A stretch of 64,000 bases of DNA from Halopenitus salinus (GTDB lineage: Archaea; Halobacteriota; Halobacteria; Halobacteriales; Haloferacaceae), in contig NZ_JBHSXL010000001.1 of assembly GCF_042662125.1 (NCBI RefSeq), positions 1 to 64,000 on the forward strand, written 5' to 3'. How positions within the stretch are numbered: the first letter of the stretch is position 1; each line of letters begins with the position of its first letter. Shown in pieces: positions 43,613 through 53,004 of this stretch. The position numbers were made by a program, and so were the translations under genes. The notes under the pieces were generated by a model. It ran no database searches. It saw only the letters and a program-made list of their open reading frames with translations, and had not been told where the DNA came from.

Positions 43613-46600
43613 TCAGTCGTCGCTCGAGGCGACGTTCGCGTCCGTGCGAGCCGCCGCGTCGGCGACGGCGGCCGGCGGGCGCGAGTCGCGGACGTCGGCG
43701 CCGCGACCCTCCTCTATGACCTCGGCGTAGGCGTCGGGGAAGACCCGCACGAAGTCCGCGAGGGCCGCCTCCCAGTCGTCGAGCAGCTCGCGTGCGCGCT
43801 CGCTTTCGGTGTAGGCCGCGTGGTTCTCGACGAGCCGGCGAAGCATCGCCTCGTCGCGCTCGGAGAGGTCCCCCGAGAGCGAGACCATGCCGTCGTTGAC
43901 GCGCTCCTCGAAGCGGTCGTCCGGATCGTAGACGTAGGCGACTCCGCCGGACATCCCGGCCGCGAAGTTCCGCCCGGTGTCGCCGAGGACGGCAACCACG
44001 CCGCCCGTCATGTACTCACAGCCGTGGTCGCCGACGCCCTCGACGACCGCCTTCACGCCGGAGTTGCGGACGCCGAACCGCTCGCCGGCGACGCCGTTTA
44101 CGTACATCTCGCCCGCGGTGGCGCCGTAGAGACAGACGTTTCCGGTGACGACGTTGTCGGTGGCCGAGTAGCCGGCGTCCTCGGGCGTGGTGACCACGAT
44201 CCGGCCGCCTGAGAGGCCCTTGCCCACGTAGTCGTTCGCGGCGCCGGTCAGCCGGAAGGTGACGCCGGCGGCGAGGAACGCCCCGAAGCTCTGGCCCGCG
44301 TAGCCGTCGAAGTCGACGGCGATCGTGTCGTCCTCGAGCCCGTCGCCGCCGTGTTCGGCCACGATCCGGTTCGAGAGCGTCGCGCCGACCGTCCGGTCGA
44401 CGTTCGTGACGTCCTCGGAGATGGCGACCGGCGTGCCGTCGTCGATCGCCGCCTCGGCGGCGTCGATGAGATCCCAGTCGAGCCGGTCGTCGATGCCGTG
44501 GGACTGCTCGCGAACCTTGGTGCGCACGGAGCCGGCGGGCTCGGCGATGACCGAGGAGAGGTCGAGGTGTTTGGCCTTCTCGTGGTCGGTCTCGCGCTGG
44601 CGGAGCAGGCCGGGGCGGCCGATCATCTCCTCGACCGTCCGGAAGCCGAGCTCGGCCATGATCTCGCGAAGCTCCTCCGCGATGAACGTCATGTAGTTCA
44701 CGACGTGGTCCGGCTCGCCGGGGAACCGCTTGCGGAGGTCCTCACGCTGGGTGGCGACGCCGACCGGACAGGTGTTCTCGTGGCACTGTCTGGCCATCAC
44801 GCAGCCGGAGGTGACGAGCGAGGCCGTCCCGAAGACGTACTCCTCGGCCCCCAGCAGGGCGGCCACGGCGACGTCGCGTCCCGTCTGCATCCCGCCGTCC
44901 GTGGAGACGCGGATCCGGTCGCGGAGGCCGGTGGCACGAAGCATCTGGTTCGTCTCCGCGAGGCCGAGCTCCCAGGGAAGCCCCGCGTTCTTGATCGAGG
45001 TCTTCGGCGAGGCGCCCGTGCCGCCGGAGTGGCCGGAGACGTGGACGACGTCCGCGTTCGCCTTCGCGACGCCGGCGGCGATGGTACCGATGCCGGCTTC
45101 CGAGACGAGCTTGACGTTGACGTCGGCGTCCGGGTTGGCCGACTTCAGGTCGTAGATGAGCTGTTTGAGGTCCTCGATCGAGTAGATGTCGTGTTGGGGC
45201 GGCGGCGAGATGAGCCCGACGCCGGGCGTCGAACAGCGGACGTGGGCGATCATCTCGTTGACCTTCTTGCCGGGGAGGTGGCCGCCCTCGCCCGGCTTCG
45301 ACCCCTGTGCCATCTTGATCTGGAGCTCGTCGGCGGAGGTGAGGTATTCGGCGGTGACGCCGAAGCGACCGGAGGCGACCTGCTTGACGTTGCACTCGCG
45401 TTCGGTGCCGAACCGCTCCGGCGGCTCGCCGCCCTCGCCGGTGTTCGACTTCGCGCCGATCCGGTTCATCGCGATCGAGTTGTTCTCGTGAGCCTCCGGC
45501 GAGATGCTGCCGAGCGACATCGCCGCCGTCGAGAAGCGCTCGACGATCTCCGAGGCCGGCTCGACCTCCTCCACCGGAACGGGGTCGCGATCGGAGTCGA
45601 ACTCGAGGAGCCCGCGGAGCGTCTGGATGACCTCCGTCTGGTCGTTGACCAGCTCCGCGAACTCCTTGTACTGCTCGTAGTCGCCCGCGCGGACCGCCTG
45701 CTGGAGCGTGCCGACGGTCTGGGGGTTCCAGCCGTGTTTGACGCCCGACGAGCGGTGTTCGTACTCGCCGATCGTCTCGAGTTGCGGGTCCGCGCCGAAG
45801 CCCATCGCGTGGCGCGTGCGGAGGTCGCCCTCGATCACGTCGAGGCCGATTCCCTCCGTGCGGATCTCCGTTCCCTCGAAGTACTCGGCGACGAGGTCGG
45901 AATCGAGGCCGACGGCCTCGAAGATCTGGGCGCCCTGGTAGCTCTCCATCGTGGAGATACCCATCTTCGCCATCGTCTTGAGCAGGCCGTCCTCCAGGGC
46001 GCCGCGGTAGGCGGCGATCGCCTCGGCCTCGTCGGCGCCGTCGGGTCCGGCGACGACGTCGGCGATGGAGGCGTACGCGAGGTAGGGATTGACCGCGCCC
46101 GCGCCGTAGCCGACGAGCGTCGCGATGTGGTGGACCTCGTGGGGTTCGCCGGACTCGACGACGAGGCCGGCGTGGTTGCGGAGCCCGTTTCGGACGAGGT
46201 GGTGGTGGACCGCGCCGGTCGCGAGCAGGCTCGGGATCGCGATCCGCTCGGGGCCGACGGCGCGGTCGGAGAGCACGATCACGTCCGCGCCGTTCTCGAT
46301 CGCGTCCGCGGCGTCCTTCCGAAGGCGCGAAACGGCGTCCTCCAGATCCGTGTCGGGAGCGAAGGTGGCATCGAGCACGCGCGAGTCGAACCGGTCGGCG
46401 TCGTCACCGTCGACGGCCGCGCCATCGCCCGCGCCGCCCGCGTCCGCATCGTCCGCGCGCCCGTCCCCGAGACCCTTGATCGCGGCCGTCTCCGCGTCGG
46501 TGAGGATCGGCGAGTCGGCGACGACCTGCCGGGCGTGGTCCGAGGTCTCCGCGAGGAGGTTTCGCTGGAAGCCGAGCCGGGTCTCGAGCGAGGTGACGAG

Positions 46601-48349
46601 CTCCTCGCGGATGTAGTCGATGGGCGGGTTCGACACCTGTGCGAACAGCTGTTTGAAGTAGGTGAAAAGCGGCCGGTCGACGTCCGAGAGCACGGTCAAG
46701 GGCGTGTCGTCGCCCATCGATCCGACCGGGTCCTTGCCGGTCTCGGCCATCGGCTCGACGAGGTGGTTCATCGAGTCCGTCGTGTAGCCGAAGGCGGCCT
46801 GGTGGGCGCGCAGGATCGACCCCTCGTCGACGTCGGGATCGGAGTCGGAATCGGCGAGATCGAGCGCGTCGGCGTCGATCCCGTCGCTCGTGCCGTCGTC
46901 GGCGTCGACGAGCGCGTCGAGGTCGACCTGTTCCTCCTCTACCCACTCGCCGTAGCGCTCGTCGGTCAGCTCGGCGAAGACCTCCTCGTCGGGGACGACC
47001 CGGCCGGACTCCAGGTCGGCGACGAAGATCTCGCCGGGCTGGAGTCGACCGCGCCGCTCGACGTCGGCGGGGTCGGTGGGCAGCGCGCCGACCTCGCTGC
47101 CGACGATCAGCCGGTCGTCGTTCGTGACCTCGTAGCGGCACGGTCGCAGCCCGTTTCGGTCGAGGACGCCGGCGACGCGGTCGCCGTCGAACCCGAGCAC
47201 GAGCGCGGGGCCGTCCCACGGTTCGACGAGGGAGGCGTGGTAGTCGTACCAGTCCGCCCGGTCCTCCTCCATCAGGTGGTCGCCGCGGAACGCCTCGGGG
47301 ATCAACATCCGGAGCGCGTGGGGAAGCTCGCGTCCGGTCTGGACGAGCAGTTCGAGGGCGTTGTCGACCGAGGCCGTATCCGACTGGTTCGGGTCGTCGA
47401 TGACGGGTTTGACCGTCTCGAGGTCGCCGCCGAACCCGGGGTGGGAGACGTCCGTCTCCCGGGCGCGCATCCAGTTGATGTTGCCCTGAATGGTGTTGAA
47501 CTCGCCGTTGTGGACGATGTTGCGGTAGGGGTGTGCGAGGTGCCACGCGCCGAGGGTGTTCGTCGAGAAGCGCGCGTGAACGAGCGCCGCCCGCGAGGCG
47601 AACCGGTCGTCCGCCAGGTCCGGGAAGTAGTCGGCGAGCTGTTGGCCCTTCAACAGGCCCTTGTAGACGACGCGACGGCGATCGAGGGAGACGACGTAGA
47701 ACCGTCCGGCGCCCTCGGCGCCCGAGACGGCAGACTCGATGGCCTTGCGAGCCACGTAGAGCGCGCGGTCGAACCCGAGCAGGTCGGGGGCGCGGTCGGC
47801 GTCGGCGTCCGCCTCGGCGTCGACGAACCGGGCCGCGAGGTCTGCGTCCGCGCTCGGGGCGAGAAACACCTGCCAGTGGTCCGGCTCCGACTCGAGGGCG
47901 GTCGCGCCCAGATCGGCGTTGTCCGTGGGAACGGCCCGCCGTTCGAGCACCTCGAGGTCGTACTCGGCGAGGGTCTCCTCGACGACGTCGAGGAGTCGAT
48001 CACGTGCGCGCTCGTCGGTCGGAAGGAAAAGCGATCCGACGGCGTACTCCTCGGGCAGGTCGGCGTCGGTGACCGCGTGGAAGAACGGGTCGGGGCGCTG
48101 GACCATGATCCCGGCCCCGTCGCCGGTGTTCTCCTCGGCGCCGGTCGTCCCGCGGTGCTCGAGGTTCTCGAGGAGCCGGACGGCGTCGGCGACGGTGTCG
48201 TGGCTCGGTTCGCCATCGAGGTCGACGACGGCGCCAACCCCGCAGTTCGATCGGTCGTCGTCGAGCGCCGCCAACCCCTCGGCGGCCCCCTCGGTCGAAC
48301 CCGGCGAGCCGTCCACGAACTCGCGGGTGGCACTGTGTGGCTTGGTCAT
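43613..48349 (-). CDS. gltB: Glutamate synthase, large subunit
   Basis: This 1578-residue enzyme makes glutamate from glutamine and 2-oxoglutarate. The N-terminal amidotransferase domain uses a cysteine near residue 36 (NCGVGAVVDLDG). The protein therefore carries a ~35-residue propeptide that must be removed to expose it. The central and FMN domains show SGHSGGTGASPKTSIKNAGL and GLRDRIRVSTDGGMQTGRDV. The 3Fe-4S cluster cysteines are in SGCVMARQCHENTCPVGVAT. The C-terminal beta-helix begins with IAEHGGDGLEDDTIAVDFDG. The gene stands alone, without a small GltD subunit nearby, so it may be the ferredoxin-type form. A TATA-like CTTTATTC lies about 28 bases upstream. Confidence 0.95.
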   Translation of the reverse strand: MTKPHSATREFVDGSPGSTEGAAEGLAALDDDRSNCGVGAVVDLDGEPSHDTVADAVRLLENLEHRGTTGAEENTGDGAGIMVQRPDPFFHAVTDADLPEEYAVGSLFLPTDERARDRLLDVVEETLAEYDLEVLERRAVPTDNADLGATALESEPDHWQVFLAPSADADLAARFVDAEADADADRAPDLLGFDRALYVARKAIESAVSGAEGAGRFYVVSLDRRRVVYKGLLKGQQLADYFPDLADDRFASRAALVHARFSTNTLGAWHLAHPYRNIVHNGEFNTIQGNINWMRARETDVSHPGFGGDLETVKPVIDDPNQSDTASVDNALELLVQTGRELPHALRMLIPEAFRGDHLMEEDRADWYDYHASLVEPWDGPALVLGFDGDRVAGVLDRNGLRPCRYEVTNDDRLIVGSEVGALPTDPADVERRGRLQPGEIFVADLESGRVVPDEEVFAELTDERYGEWVEEEQVDLDALVDADDGTSDGIDADALDLADSDSDPDVDEGSILRAHQAAFGYTTDSMNHLVEPMAETGKDPVGSMGDDTPLTVLSDVDRPLFTYFKQLFAQVSNPPIDYIREELVTSLETRLGFQRNLLAETSDHARQVVADSPILTDAETAAIKGLGDGRADDADAGGAGDGAAVDGDDADRFDSRVLDATFAPDTDLEDAVSRLRKDAADAIENGADVIVLSDRAVGPERIAIPSLLATGAVHHHLVRNGLRNHAGLVVESGEPHEVHHIATLVGYGAGAVNPYLAYASIADVVAGPDGADEAEAIAAYRGALEDGLLKTMAKMGISTMESYQGAQIFEAVGLDSDLVAEYFEGTEIRTEGIGLDVIEGDLRTRHAMGFGADPQLETIGEYEHRSSGVKHGWNPQTVGTLQQAVRAGDYEQYKEFAELVNDQTEVIQTLRGLLEFDSDRDPVPVEEVEPASEIVERFSTAAMSLGSISPEAHENNSIAMNRIGAKSNTGEGGEPPERFGTERECNVKQVASGRFGVTAEYLTSADELQIKMAQGSKPGEGGHLPGKKVNEMIAHVRCSTPGVGLISPPPQHDIYSIEDLKQLIYDLKSANPDADVNVKLVSEAGIGTIAAGVAKANADVVHVSGHSGGTGASPKTSIKNAGLPWELGLAETNQMLRATGLRDRIRVSTDGGMQTGRDVAVAALLGAEEYVFGTASLVTSGCVMARQCHENTCPVGVATQREDLRKRFPGEPDHVVNYMTFIAEELREIMAELGFRTVEEMIGRPGLLRQRETDHEKAKHLDLSSVIAEPAGSVRTKVREQSHGIDDRLDWDLIDAAEAAIDDGTPVAISEDVTNVDRTVGATLSNRIVAEHGGDGLEDDTIAVDFDGYAGQSFGAFLAAGVTFRLTGAANDYVGKGLSGGRIVVTTPEDAGYSATDNVVTGNVCLYGATAGEMYVNGVAGERFGVRNSGVKAVVEGVGDHGCEYMTGGVVAVLGDTGRNFAAGMSGGVAYVYDPDDRFEERVNDGMVSLSGDLSERDEAMLRRLVENHAAYTESERARELLDDWEAALADFVRVFPDAYAEVIEEGRGADVRDSRPPAAVADAAARTDANVASSDD

Positions 48350-48632
48350 ACGAACCTAAAACGGTCAGACGAATAAAGGGCTAACCCTGATACAGTTAGG
48401 GTGCCTTACTCACCCATTAGGGAATATAAGGTCATTATTGTTAAGGGGCTGTGACTGAATGCCATGCGATAAAAACCAGAAGTTATGATCCGATTCGTCG
48501 ACCAAAACACCACCACACATAGAATATTCGACCAATATATTTCAAAATGTTCCCTGTCAGAAGACGTTCGTTTACAAACGAGATCGGTGACGATCGACGT
48601 GGGAACCCGGCCGCATGGAGGAACCGGCGGGT
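48350..48632. other. AT-rich intergenic region between gltB and proS
   Basis: The 280 bases upstream of gltB on the minus strand are distinctly AT-rich for this genome. Besides the gltB promoter box near 48376-48383, I see a palindrome TCGTTTACAAACGA at 48567-48580. No tRNA or gene is apparent. Confidence 0.3.
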
Positions 48633-50108
48633 TCAGTACGACTTCGCGAAGTACGCGGTCCGCTCGGCGGGGTCGCCGCAGACGCCGCAGGTCTCCTCGT
48701 GGTCCTCGCCGAGGAGGTCGTCGTCCTCCTCGAAGGGGACCATCACGATCTCGGCGGCGATCTGCTCTTTGATCTCCGTCTCGCAGGCCTCCTCGCCACA
48801 CCACGGCGTCTCGACGTAGCCGCCGTGGCGGCCGAGCGTGCCGAGGATCTCCGCACGATCGTCGGCCTCGCGGATCTCGCCGTCGAGGTTCTCCTCGGCC
48901 GCGGCGTACAGCTTCGCGTAGATCTCATCGAGGTGGGAGCGAACCGTCCCGGACGCGTCCGCACGGTCCACCACGTCGCTTTCGCCGTCCGGCCGGTGGA
49001 CGAGGGTCAACTCGCCGTCCTCGACCTCGTTCGGGCCGATCTCGATGCGCAACGGGACGCCGTGGAGCTCGTGTTCGTTGAACTTGAAGCCGGGATTGTG
49101 CTCGTCCCGGTCGTCGAGTTCGACGCGGATGCCCGCCTCCTCGAGGTCCTCGGCGACGCCCTCCGCGTACTCGAGGACGTCCTCCTTCGTGTCGGCCTGC
49201 CAGATTGGGACGACGACGACCTGTTCGGGCGCGACCGTCGGCGGGAGCACGAGCCCCTGCTCGTCGGAGTGGGTCATGATCAACGCGCCGAGACACCGCC
49301 AGGAGATCCCCCAGGAGGTGGTGTGGGCCGTGCGTTCCGTCTCGTCGACGTCGGAGAAGGTGATGTCGAACGCCTCCGCGAACGACTGGCCGAGGTGGTG
49401 TGAGGTGGCGCCCTGGACGGACTTGCCGTCCGGCATCAACGCCTCGACGGTCGTCGTCGTCTTCGCGCCCGGGAACTTGTCGTGGGGGGGCTTCTGCCCG
49501 CGGAGGACGGGAATGGCGAGGACGTCCTCGTAGACCGACTCGTACTGGTCGAGCCGGAGCATCGTCTCCTCGAGGGCTTCCTCGTCGGTCTCGTGGGCGG
49601 TGTGGCCCTCCTGCCAGAGGAACTCCTTCGTTCGGAAGAACGGCTTGGTCTCGGTCGCCTCCCAGCGAACCACCGAACACCACTGGTTCACCCGGAGGGG
49701 AAGGTCGCGGTGGCTGCGGACCCACCGTGCAATGTAGGGGGCGATTATCGACTCTGAGGTGGGCCGAACGGCCAGTCGCTCCTCGAGCTCCTCGTGGCCG
49801 CCGTGGGTGACCCAGGCGACCTCCGGATCGAACCCCTCGACGACGTCCTTCTCGCGTTCGAGGTACGACTCCGGGATGAACATCGGGAAGTAGGCGTTTT
49901 GCACCCCGGTCTCCTTGAACTTCGCGTCGAGGGCGTTCTGGACGGCCTCCCAGAGCGCGTATCCGCGCGGGCGGGTGACGATGAACCCGCTCATGCCCTC
50001 GGGACCGTAGTTGGCGAGGCCCGCCTTTTGGACCACCTCGGCGTACCACTCGCCGGTGTCGTGTGATTTGGACTCGGTGATTCCGAGCTCCTGATCGTCG
50101 TCGGTCAT
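48633..50108 (-). CDS. proS: Prolyl-tRNA synthetase (archaeal type)
   Basis: This 491-residue class II enzyme charges tRNA-Pro. It has the archaeal/eukaryotic-type N-terminus with no editing insertion. Class II motif 2 is seen in WCSVVRWEATETKPFFRTKE, and motif 3 includes GISWRCLGALIMTHSDEQGL. The C-terminal anticodon-binding domain ends with a zinc-like region ETEIKEQIAAEIVMVPFEED, CGVCGDPAERTAYFAKSY. A TATA-like CTTTAAGT lies about 27 bases before the ATG. Confidence 0.97.
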   Translation of the reverse strand: MTDDDQELGITESKSHDTGEWYAEVVQKAGLANYGPEGMSGFIVTRPRGYALWEAVQNALDAKFKETGVQNAYFPMFIPESYLEREKDVVEGFDPEVAWVTHGGHEELEERLAVRPTSESIIAPYIARWVRSHRDLPLRVNQWCSVVRWEATETKPFFRTKEFLWQEGHTAHETDEEALEETMLRLDQYESVYEDVLAIPVLRGQKPPHDKFPGAKTTTTVEALMPDGKSVQGATSHHLGQSFAEAFDITFSDVDETERTAHTTSWGISWRCLGALIMTHSDEQGLVLPPTVAPEQVVVVPIWQADTKEDVLEYAEGVAEDLEEAGIRVELDDRDEHNPGFKFNEHELHGVPLRIEIGPNEVEDGELTLVHRPDGESDVVDRADASGTVRSHLDEIYAKLYAAAEENLDGEIREADDRAEILGTLGRHGGYVETPWCGEEACETEIKEQIAAEIVMVPFEEDDDLLGEDHEETCGVCGDPAERTAYFAKSY

Positions 50109-50211
50109 CGGATCCAGAAACCGGCGTGCGGGACTTAAAGCGACCGAAGCGGCCGCGCGCCGGGGCTACTCCGGGGCGGAGCGCCGACGCCAACGCGACC
50201 CGGGGCGAGCG

Positions 50212-50904
50212 CTACCGGTCCGTGACGCCCTCGCGGTCCATCTCCGCGACCTCCGCCTCGAGCCACTCGCGGAACCAACGGACGCGTTTGATCCGCTGGT
50301 GGGCGATCGACTCCCCGGTCTCCGAGCGGATGCGATCGACGTGATCCCGGCTGCGCTCGAGGACCCGATCGACCATCTTCGCCGCGTCCATGTGGGTCCG
50401 CGCCTCGTAACCCATCCGCAGCAACATCAGCGCGGTCCCGTTCGCGCCGACCTTGTCGAGGAGGTCCGCCTCGATCAGACACTGCGTCTCGAGGGAGACG
50501 TTCTCGAGATCGCCCTGGTAGGAGTGGGCCTCGACGGCCTGGGCCACCTCGGCGACGAACGAGTCCGGATACTCGCCGCGCGTCTCGAGGTACTCGCGGG
50601 CGATCCGCGCGCCCTCCTCGGCGTGGACGTCCTGGTCGACCTCGAGTTTGGCGACGTCGTGAAACAGCGCCGCGACCCGGACGACGTCCCGGTCGGCGCC
50701 CTCCTCGCGGGCGATCCGCGCCGCGATGTCCGCGACGTTCAGGATGTGGTTGAACCGATATTCCGCCGAGTGCCAGGGGTACCACCGCATCCGGCCGCCG
50801 TCGTCCTCGCTTTCGACGCTCGCGGCGAGGTAATCGTGAACGAACGACCGCATGTCCTCGAAGTCCGCCTCCGAGACGCGGGTTCCCTTGATCTCAACGC
50901 CCAC
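50212..50904 (-). CDS. HD-domain phosphohydrolase
   Basis: This 230-residue metal-dependent hydrolase has the HD pattern: His in NHILNVADIAARIAREEGAD, His-Asp in VRVAALFHDVAKLE, and the more distant Asp in CLIEADLLDKVGANG. The substrate is not predictable; related haloarchaeal proteins act on nucleotides or cyclic nucleotides. The first residues MGVEIKGTRVSEADFEDMRS precede the domain. It lies about 100 bases from proS on the same strand. Upstream lie 173 bases with nothing recognisable before the GNAT gene. Confidence 0.83.
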   Translation of the reverse strand: MGVEIKGTRVSEADFEDMRSFVHDYLAASVESEDDGGRMRWYPWHSAEYRFNHILNVADIAARIAREEGADRDVVRVAALFHDVAKLEVDQDVHAEEGARIAREYLETRGEYPDSFVAEVAQAVEAHSYQGDLENVSLETQCLIEADLLDKVGANGTALMLLRMGYEARTHMDAAKMVDRVLERSRDHVDRIRSETGESIAHQRIKRVRWFREWLEAEVAEMDREGVTDR

Positions 50905-51077
50905 GCTCCCACCTCCCGGCTCGAGTGACGCGACGTCCGCGAATTCCGTGGTTCATTGCCGGAACCCACGGTCGTTTCGTTCTTAGGCGTTACGACAGGC
51001 GGAGTGAAAACCCGGATCGACCGCCGCGAGCCTCGTGGAGCGGCGAGCCGCGAAGTCACGGCGACGTGACGTTCAGA

Positions 51078-51833
51078 TCACAGGTACGCGGCGTCCCACC
51101 TCGTGGGTTTGCTCCGGTTGCCGCAGGCGTTACACTCCAGGCGGTCCATCGTGTCGACGACGACGTCGAGGCTCTCACAGTTGCCGCAGACGTAGCCGTA
51201 CCGCTCCCCGTGGTCGGGGTCGGCGTACGCGAGGTAGAACGGCCCCCGTGCGCCCCGTTCGCTCTCCGAGAGGTCGACGTGGACGGAGTCGCCCGAGTCG
51301 TCCGTGTAGACGCGCGAGGTCTCCGCCTCGGAGTCCTCGGCGATCCGCTTCGTGTAGACCAGCTCGTCGAACGTCTCGCGTTCGACGGTTATCTCCGATT
51401 CGTCCGTCCGATCGTACCCCTCGTCCTCGTAGAACCGGGTGCCCGACTCGTTCGTCGCGAGGACTCGTCCCTCGATGCGGTCGACGTCGCGCTCGCGCAG
51501 GCGGTCCTCGACGTAGGCGAGCAGCCGGCCGCCGAATCCCGAGCCGCGGTGGTCGGGATGGACGTGCAGCCAGTCGATCTCCCCGACGCGTTCGTCCCGG
51601 TCGATGACGTAGCTCTCGGCGAAGCCGACGATCTCGCCCGACTCGACGGCCACGGGACACACCGTTCTCCCGGAAGAGAGGTCGGCGGTCACCTCCGAGG
51701 GGTCATACCACCGATCGACCAGCTCGGCGATCCCCTCCTCGGAGACGGCGTGTCCATACGAGGCCGAAAGCGACGCGCGCGCGACCGATCGTATCGCCTC
51801 CAGGTCGTCCGTGGTTGCCTCTCGGATCTCCAT
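51078..51833 (-). CDS. GNAT acetyltransferase with C-terminal zinc ribbon
   Basis: This 251-residue protein starts with a GNAT domain: MEIREATTDDLEAIRSVARA at the N-terminus, then IDWLHVHPDHRGSGFGGRLL with the acetyl-CoA loop. The C-terminal part has CGNC and CNACG, which form a zinc ribbon of the type seen in small archaeal zinc proteins. The fusion suggests that the enzyme acts on a nucleic-acid- or protein-bound target. I chose ATG 51833; the 15 bases upstream encode nothing conserved. Confidence 0.85.
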   Translation of the reverse strand: MEIREATTDDLEAIRSVARASLSASYGHAVSEEGIAELVDRWYDPSEVTADLSSGRTVCPVAVESGEIVGFAESYVIDRDERVGEIDWLHVHPDHRGSGFGGRLLAYVEDRLRERDVDRIEGRVLATNESGTRFYEDEGYDRTDESEITVERETFDELVYTKRIAEDSEAETSRVYTDDSGDSVHVDLSESERGARGPFYLAYADPDHGERYGYVCGNCESLDVVVDTMDRLECNACGNRSKPTRWDAAYL

Positions 51834-51878
51834 GTGAGGTGTGTTCACACTCCACTTACAAATAACCTCCCCGGCGGT

Positions 51879-52280
51879 TCACTCGCCGCCGGCCCGGCCG
51901 ACGATCGTCACCGGACGGTCCGCCCCGAGGATGACCGACTGTGCGACGCTGCCGAAGAGGGCCTTGCCGGCGGGCGAGCGGCTCCGACCGGCGACGTAGA
52001 TCACGTCCACGTCCTCGTCGTCCGCCGCACGGAGTATCGACTCGGCCGGATCGCCGCTGGCCTCGAGCACCTCGTGGTCGACGCCGGCCTCCTCCAGGGC
52101 GTCGATCACGCGCCGAATGCCGCCGACCTGCGGGGCGGAGACCCCGGCCGGGTTGTCGACGAAACAGTGAAACACGGAGACGAACACGTTCTCGTCGGCG
52201 TCGGGAAGTTCCGCGACCGCGTTCGCGAGCCGGGTGCTCCGCCGCTCGTCGTCGTCGACTGCAAGCAACACGTGGTACAT
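51879..52280 (-). CDS. UspA-family universal stress protein
   Basis: This 133-residue protein begins MYHVLLAVDDDERRSTRLAN and has the nucleotide-binding signature GRSRSPAGKALFGSVAQSVI, matching the Gx2Gx9GS/T pattern of ATP-binding Usp proteins with minor changes. It is one of many small Usp proteins in haloarchaea and likely acts in stress. The start ATG at 52280 was chosen because upstream residues do not match. It follows the oxidase subunit IV-like gene on the same strand. Confidence 0.87.
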   Translation of the reverse strand: MYHVLLAVDDDERRSTRLANAVAELPDADENVFVSVFHCFVDNPAGVSAPQVGGIRRVIDALEEAGVDHEVLEASGDPAESILRAADDEDVDVIYVAGRSRSPAGKALFGSVAQSVILGADRPVTIVGRAGGE

Positions 52281-52400
52281 GAACACGGGTACGCAAGGGG
52301 GGAATTTGGAGGTTTCCCCGATCCCCGCGGACGGGGAACGGCCTCGACTACGGGATCGCGCCACCCGGACGATCGAGGGCGACTGCGTGGTCGGACCCGA

Positions 52401-52673
52401 TTACGTGATCGAGTAGGTTGCGGCCGCCATCAACAACAGGGCGAACGCGAGGGCGGTCACCATCAGATAGGTCAGCGATCGGTTCTCCCACTTGAGGTGT
52501 TGGTAGTAGCCGACGATGAGGGCGGACTTCAACACCGCGGCGCCCATCGTCCCGACGAACGCCTGCTCGTAGGTGAAGAACTGATCGAACTCGAAGAAGA
52601 CGAACTTCGAGGTCGCCAACCCCACGAGTGCGACGTAAATGAGCGCATAGAGCTTGATCGAATCCGACGCCAT
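52401..52673 (-). CDS. Cytochrome c oxidase subunit IV-like membrane protein
   Basis: This 90-residue protein has three hydrophobic helices (LYALIYVALVGLATSKFVFF, AFVGTMGAAVLKSALIVGYY and YLMVTALAFALLLMAAATYS) and the COX4-like YYQHLKWENRS motif. It lies downstream of the subunit I-III fusion in the oxidase operon. Subunit IV of such archaeal and bacterial oxidases is a small accessory protein. Confidence 0.85.
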   Translation of the reverse strand: MASDSIKLYALIYVALVGLATSKFVFFEFDQFFTYEQAFVGTMGAAVLKSALIVGYYQHLKWENRSLTYLMVTALAFALLLMAAATYSIT

Positions 52674-52709
52674 TGTTCACGCGAAACCTGGATGTGCGTG
52701 CTTAAAGAT

Positions 52710-52853
52710 TTACCCATCCTCCTCGTCGGGTCCCCGCCATCGCTTCCACAGGAGGTACCCGACGATCGGTCCGGCGATCCAAAACCCCACGCCGACGAGC
52801 GTCCAGAAGATGCCGCTCCACAGCCGCGGGTCGGTGAGGAGGTCGGTGGCCAT
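52710..52853 (-). CDS. 47-residue membrane peptide of the oxidase operon
   Basis: A short gene encodes MATDLLTDPRLWSGIF, a membrane helix WTLVGVGFWIAGPIVGYLLW and a charged tail KRWRGPDEEDG. It sits between the subunit IV-like gene and the subunit I-III fusion in the same direction. Its single clean helix, GPDEEDG tail and haloarchaeal codon use support a real gene. It may be a minor oxidase subunit. I know no name for the family. Confidence 0.7.
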   Translation of the reverse strand: MATDLLTDPRLWSGIFWTLVGVGFWIAGPIVGYLLWKRWRGPDEEDG

Positions 52854-53004
52854 GCGATCAGTCGGCGATCGGGACGTAAATATCCGCGTATCGATCGACG
52901 CCGGCTATCGATCGAGGCCGATCATCGAGCGACGCCGGCGACGAAGCACACGACGCATCCAAAACGCGGACCGGCCGGGCCGGCCCGAAGGAAGCCGCGA
53001 CCCC

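Noticed and set aside
44351..48376. Open frame of 1341 residues on the plus strand opposite gltB
   Set aside because: It mirrors gltB codons in GC-rich DNA, is dominated by Arg/Val/Asp with no domain, and the minus-strand GltB motifs are complete.
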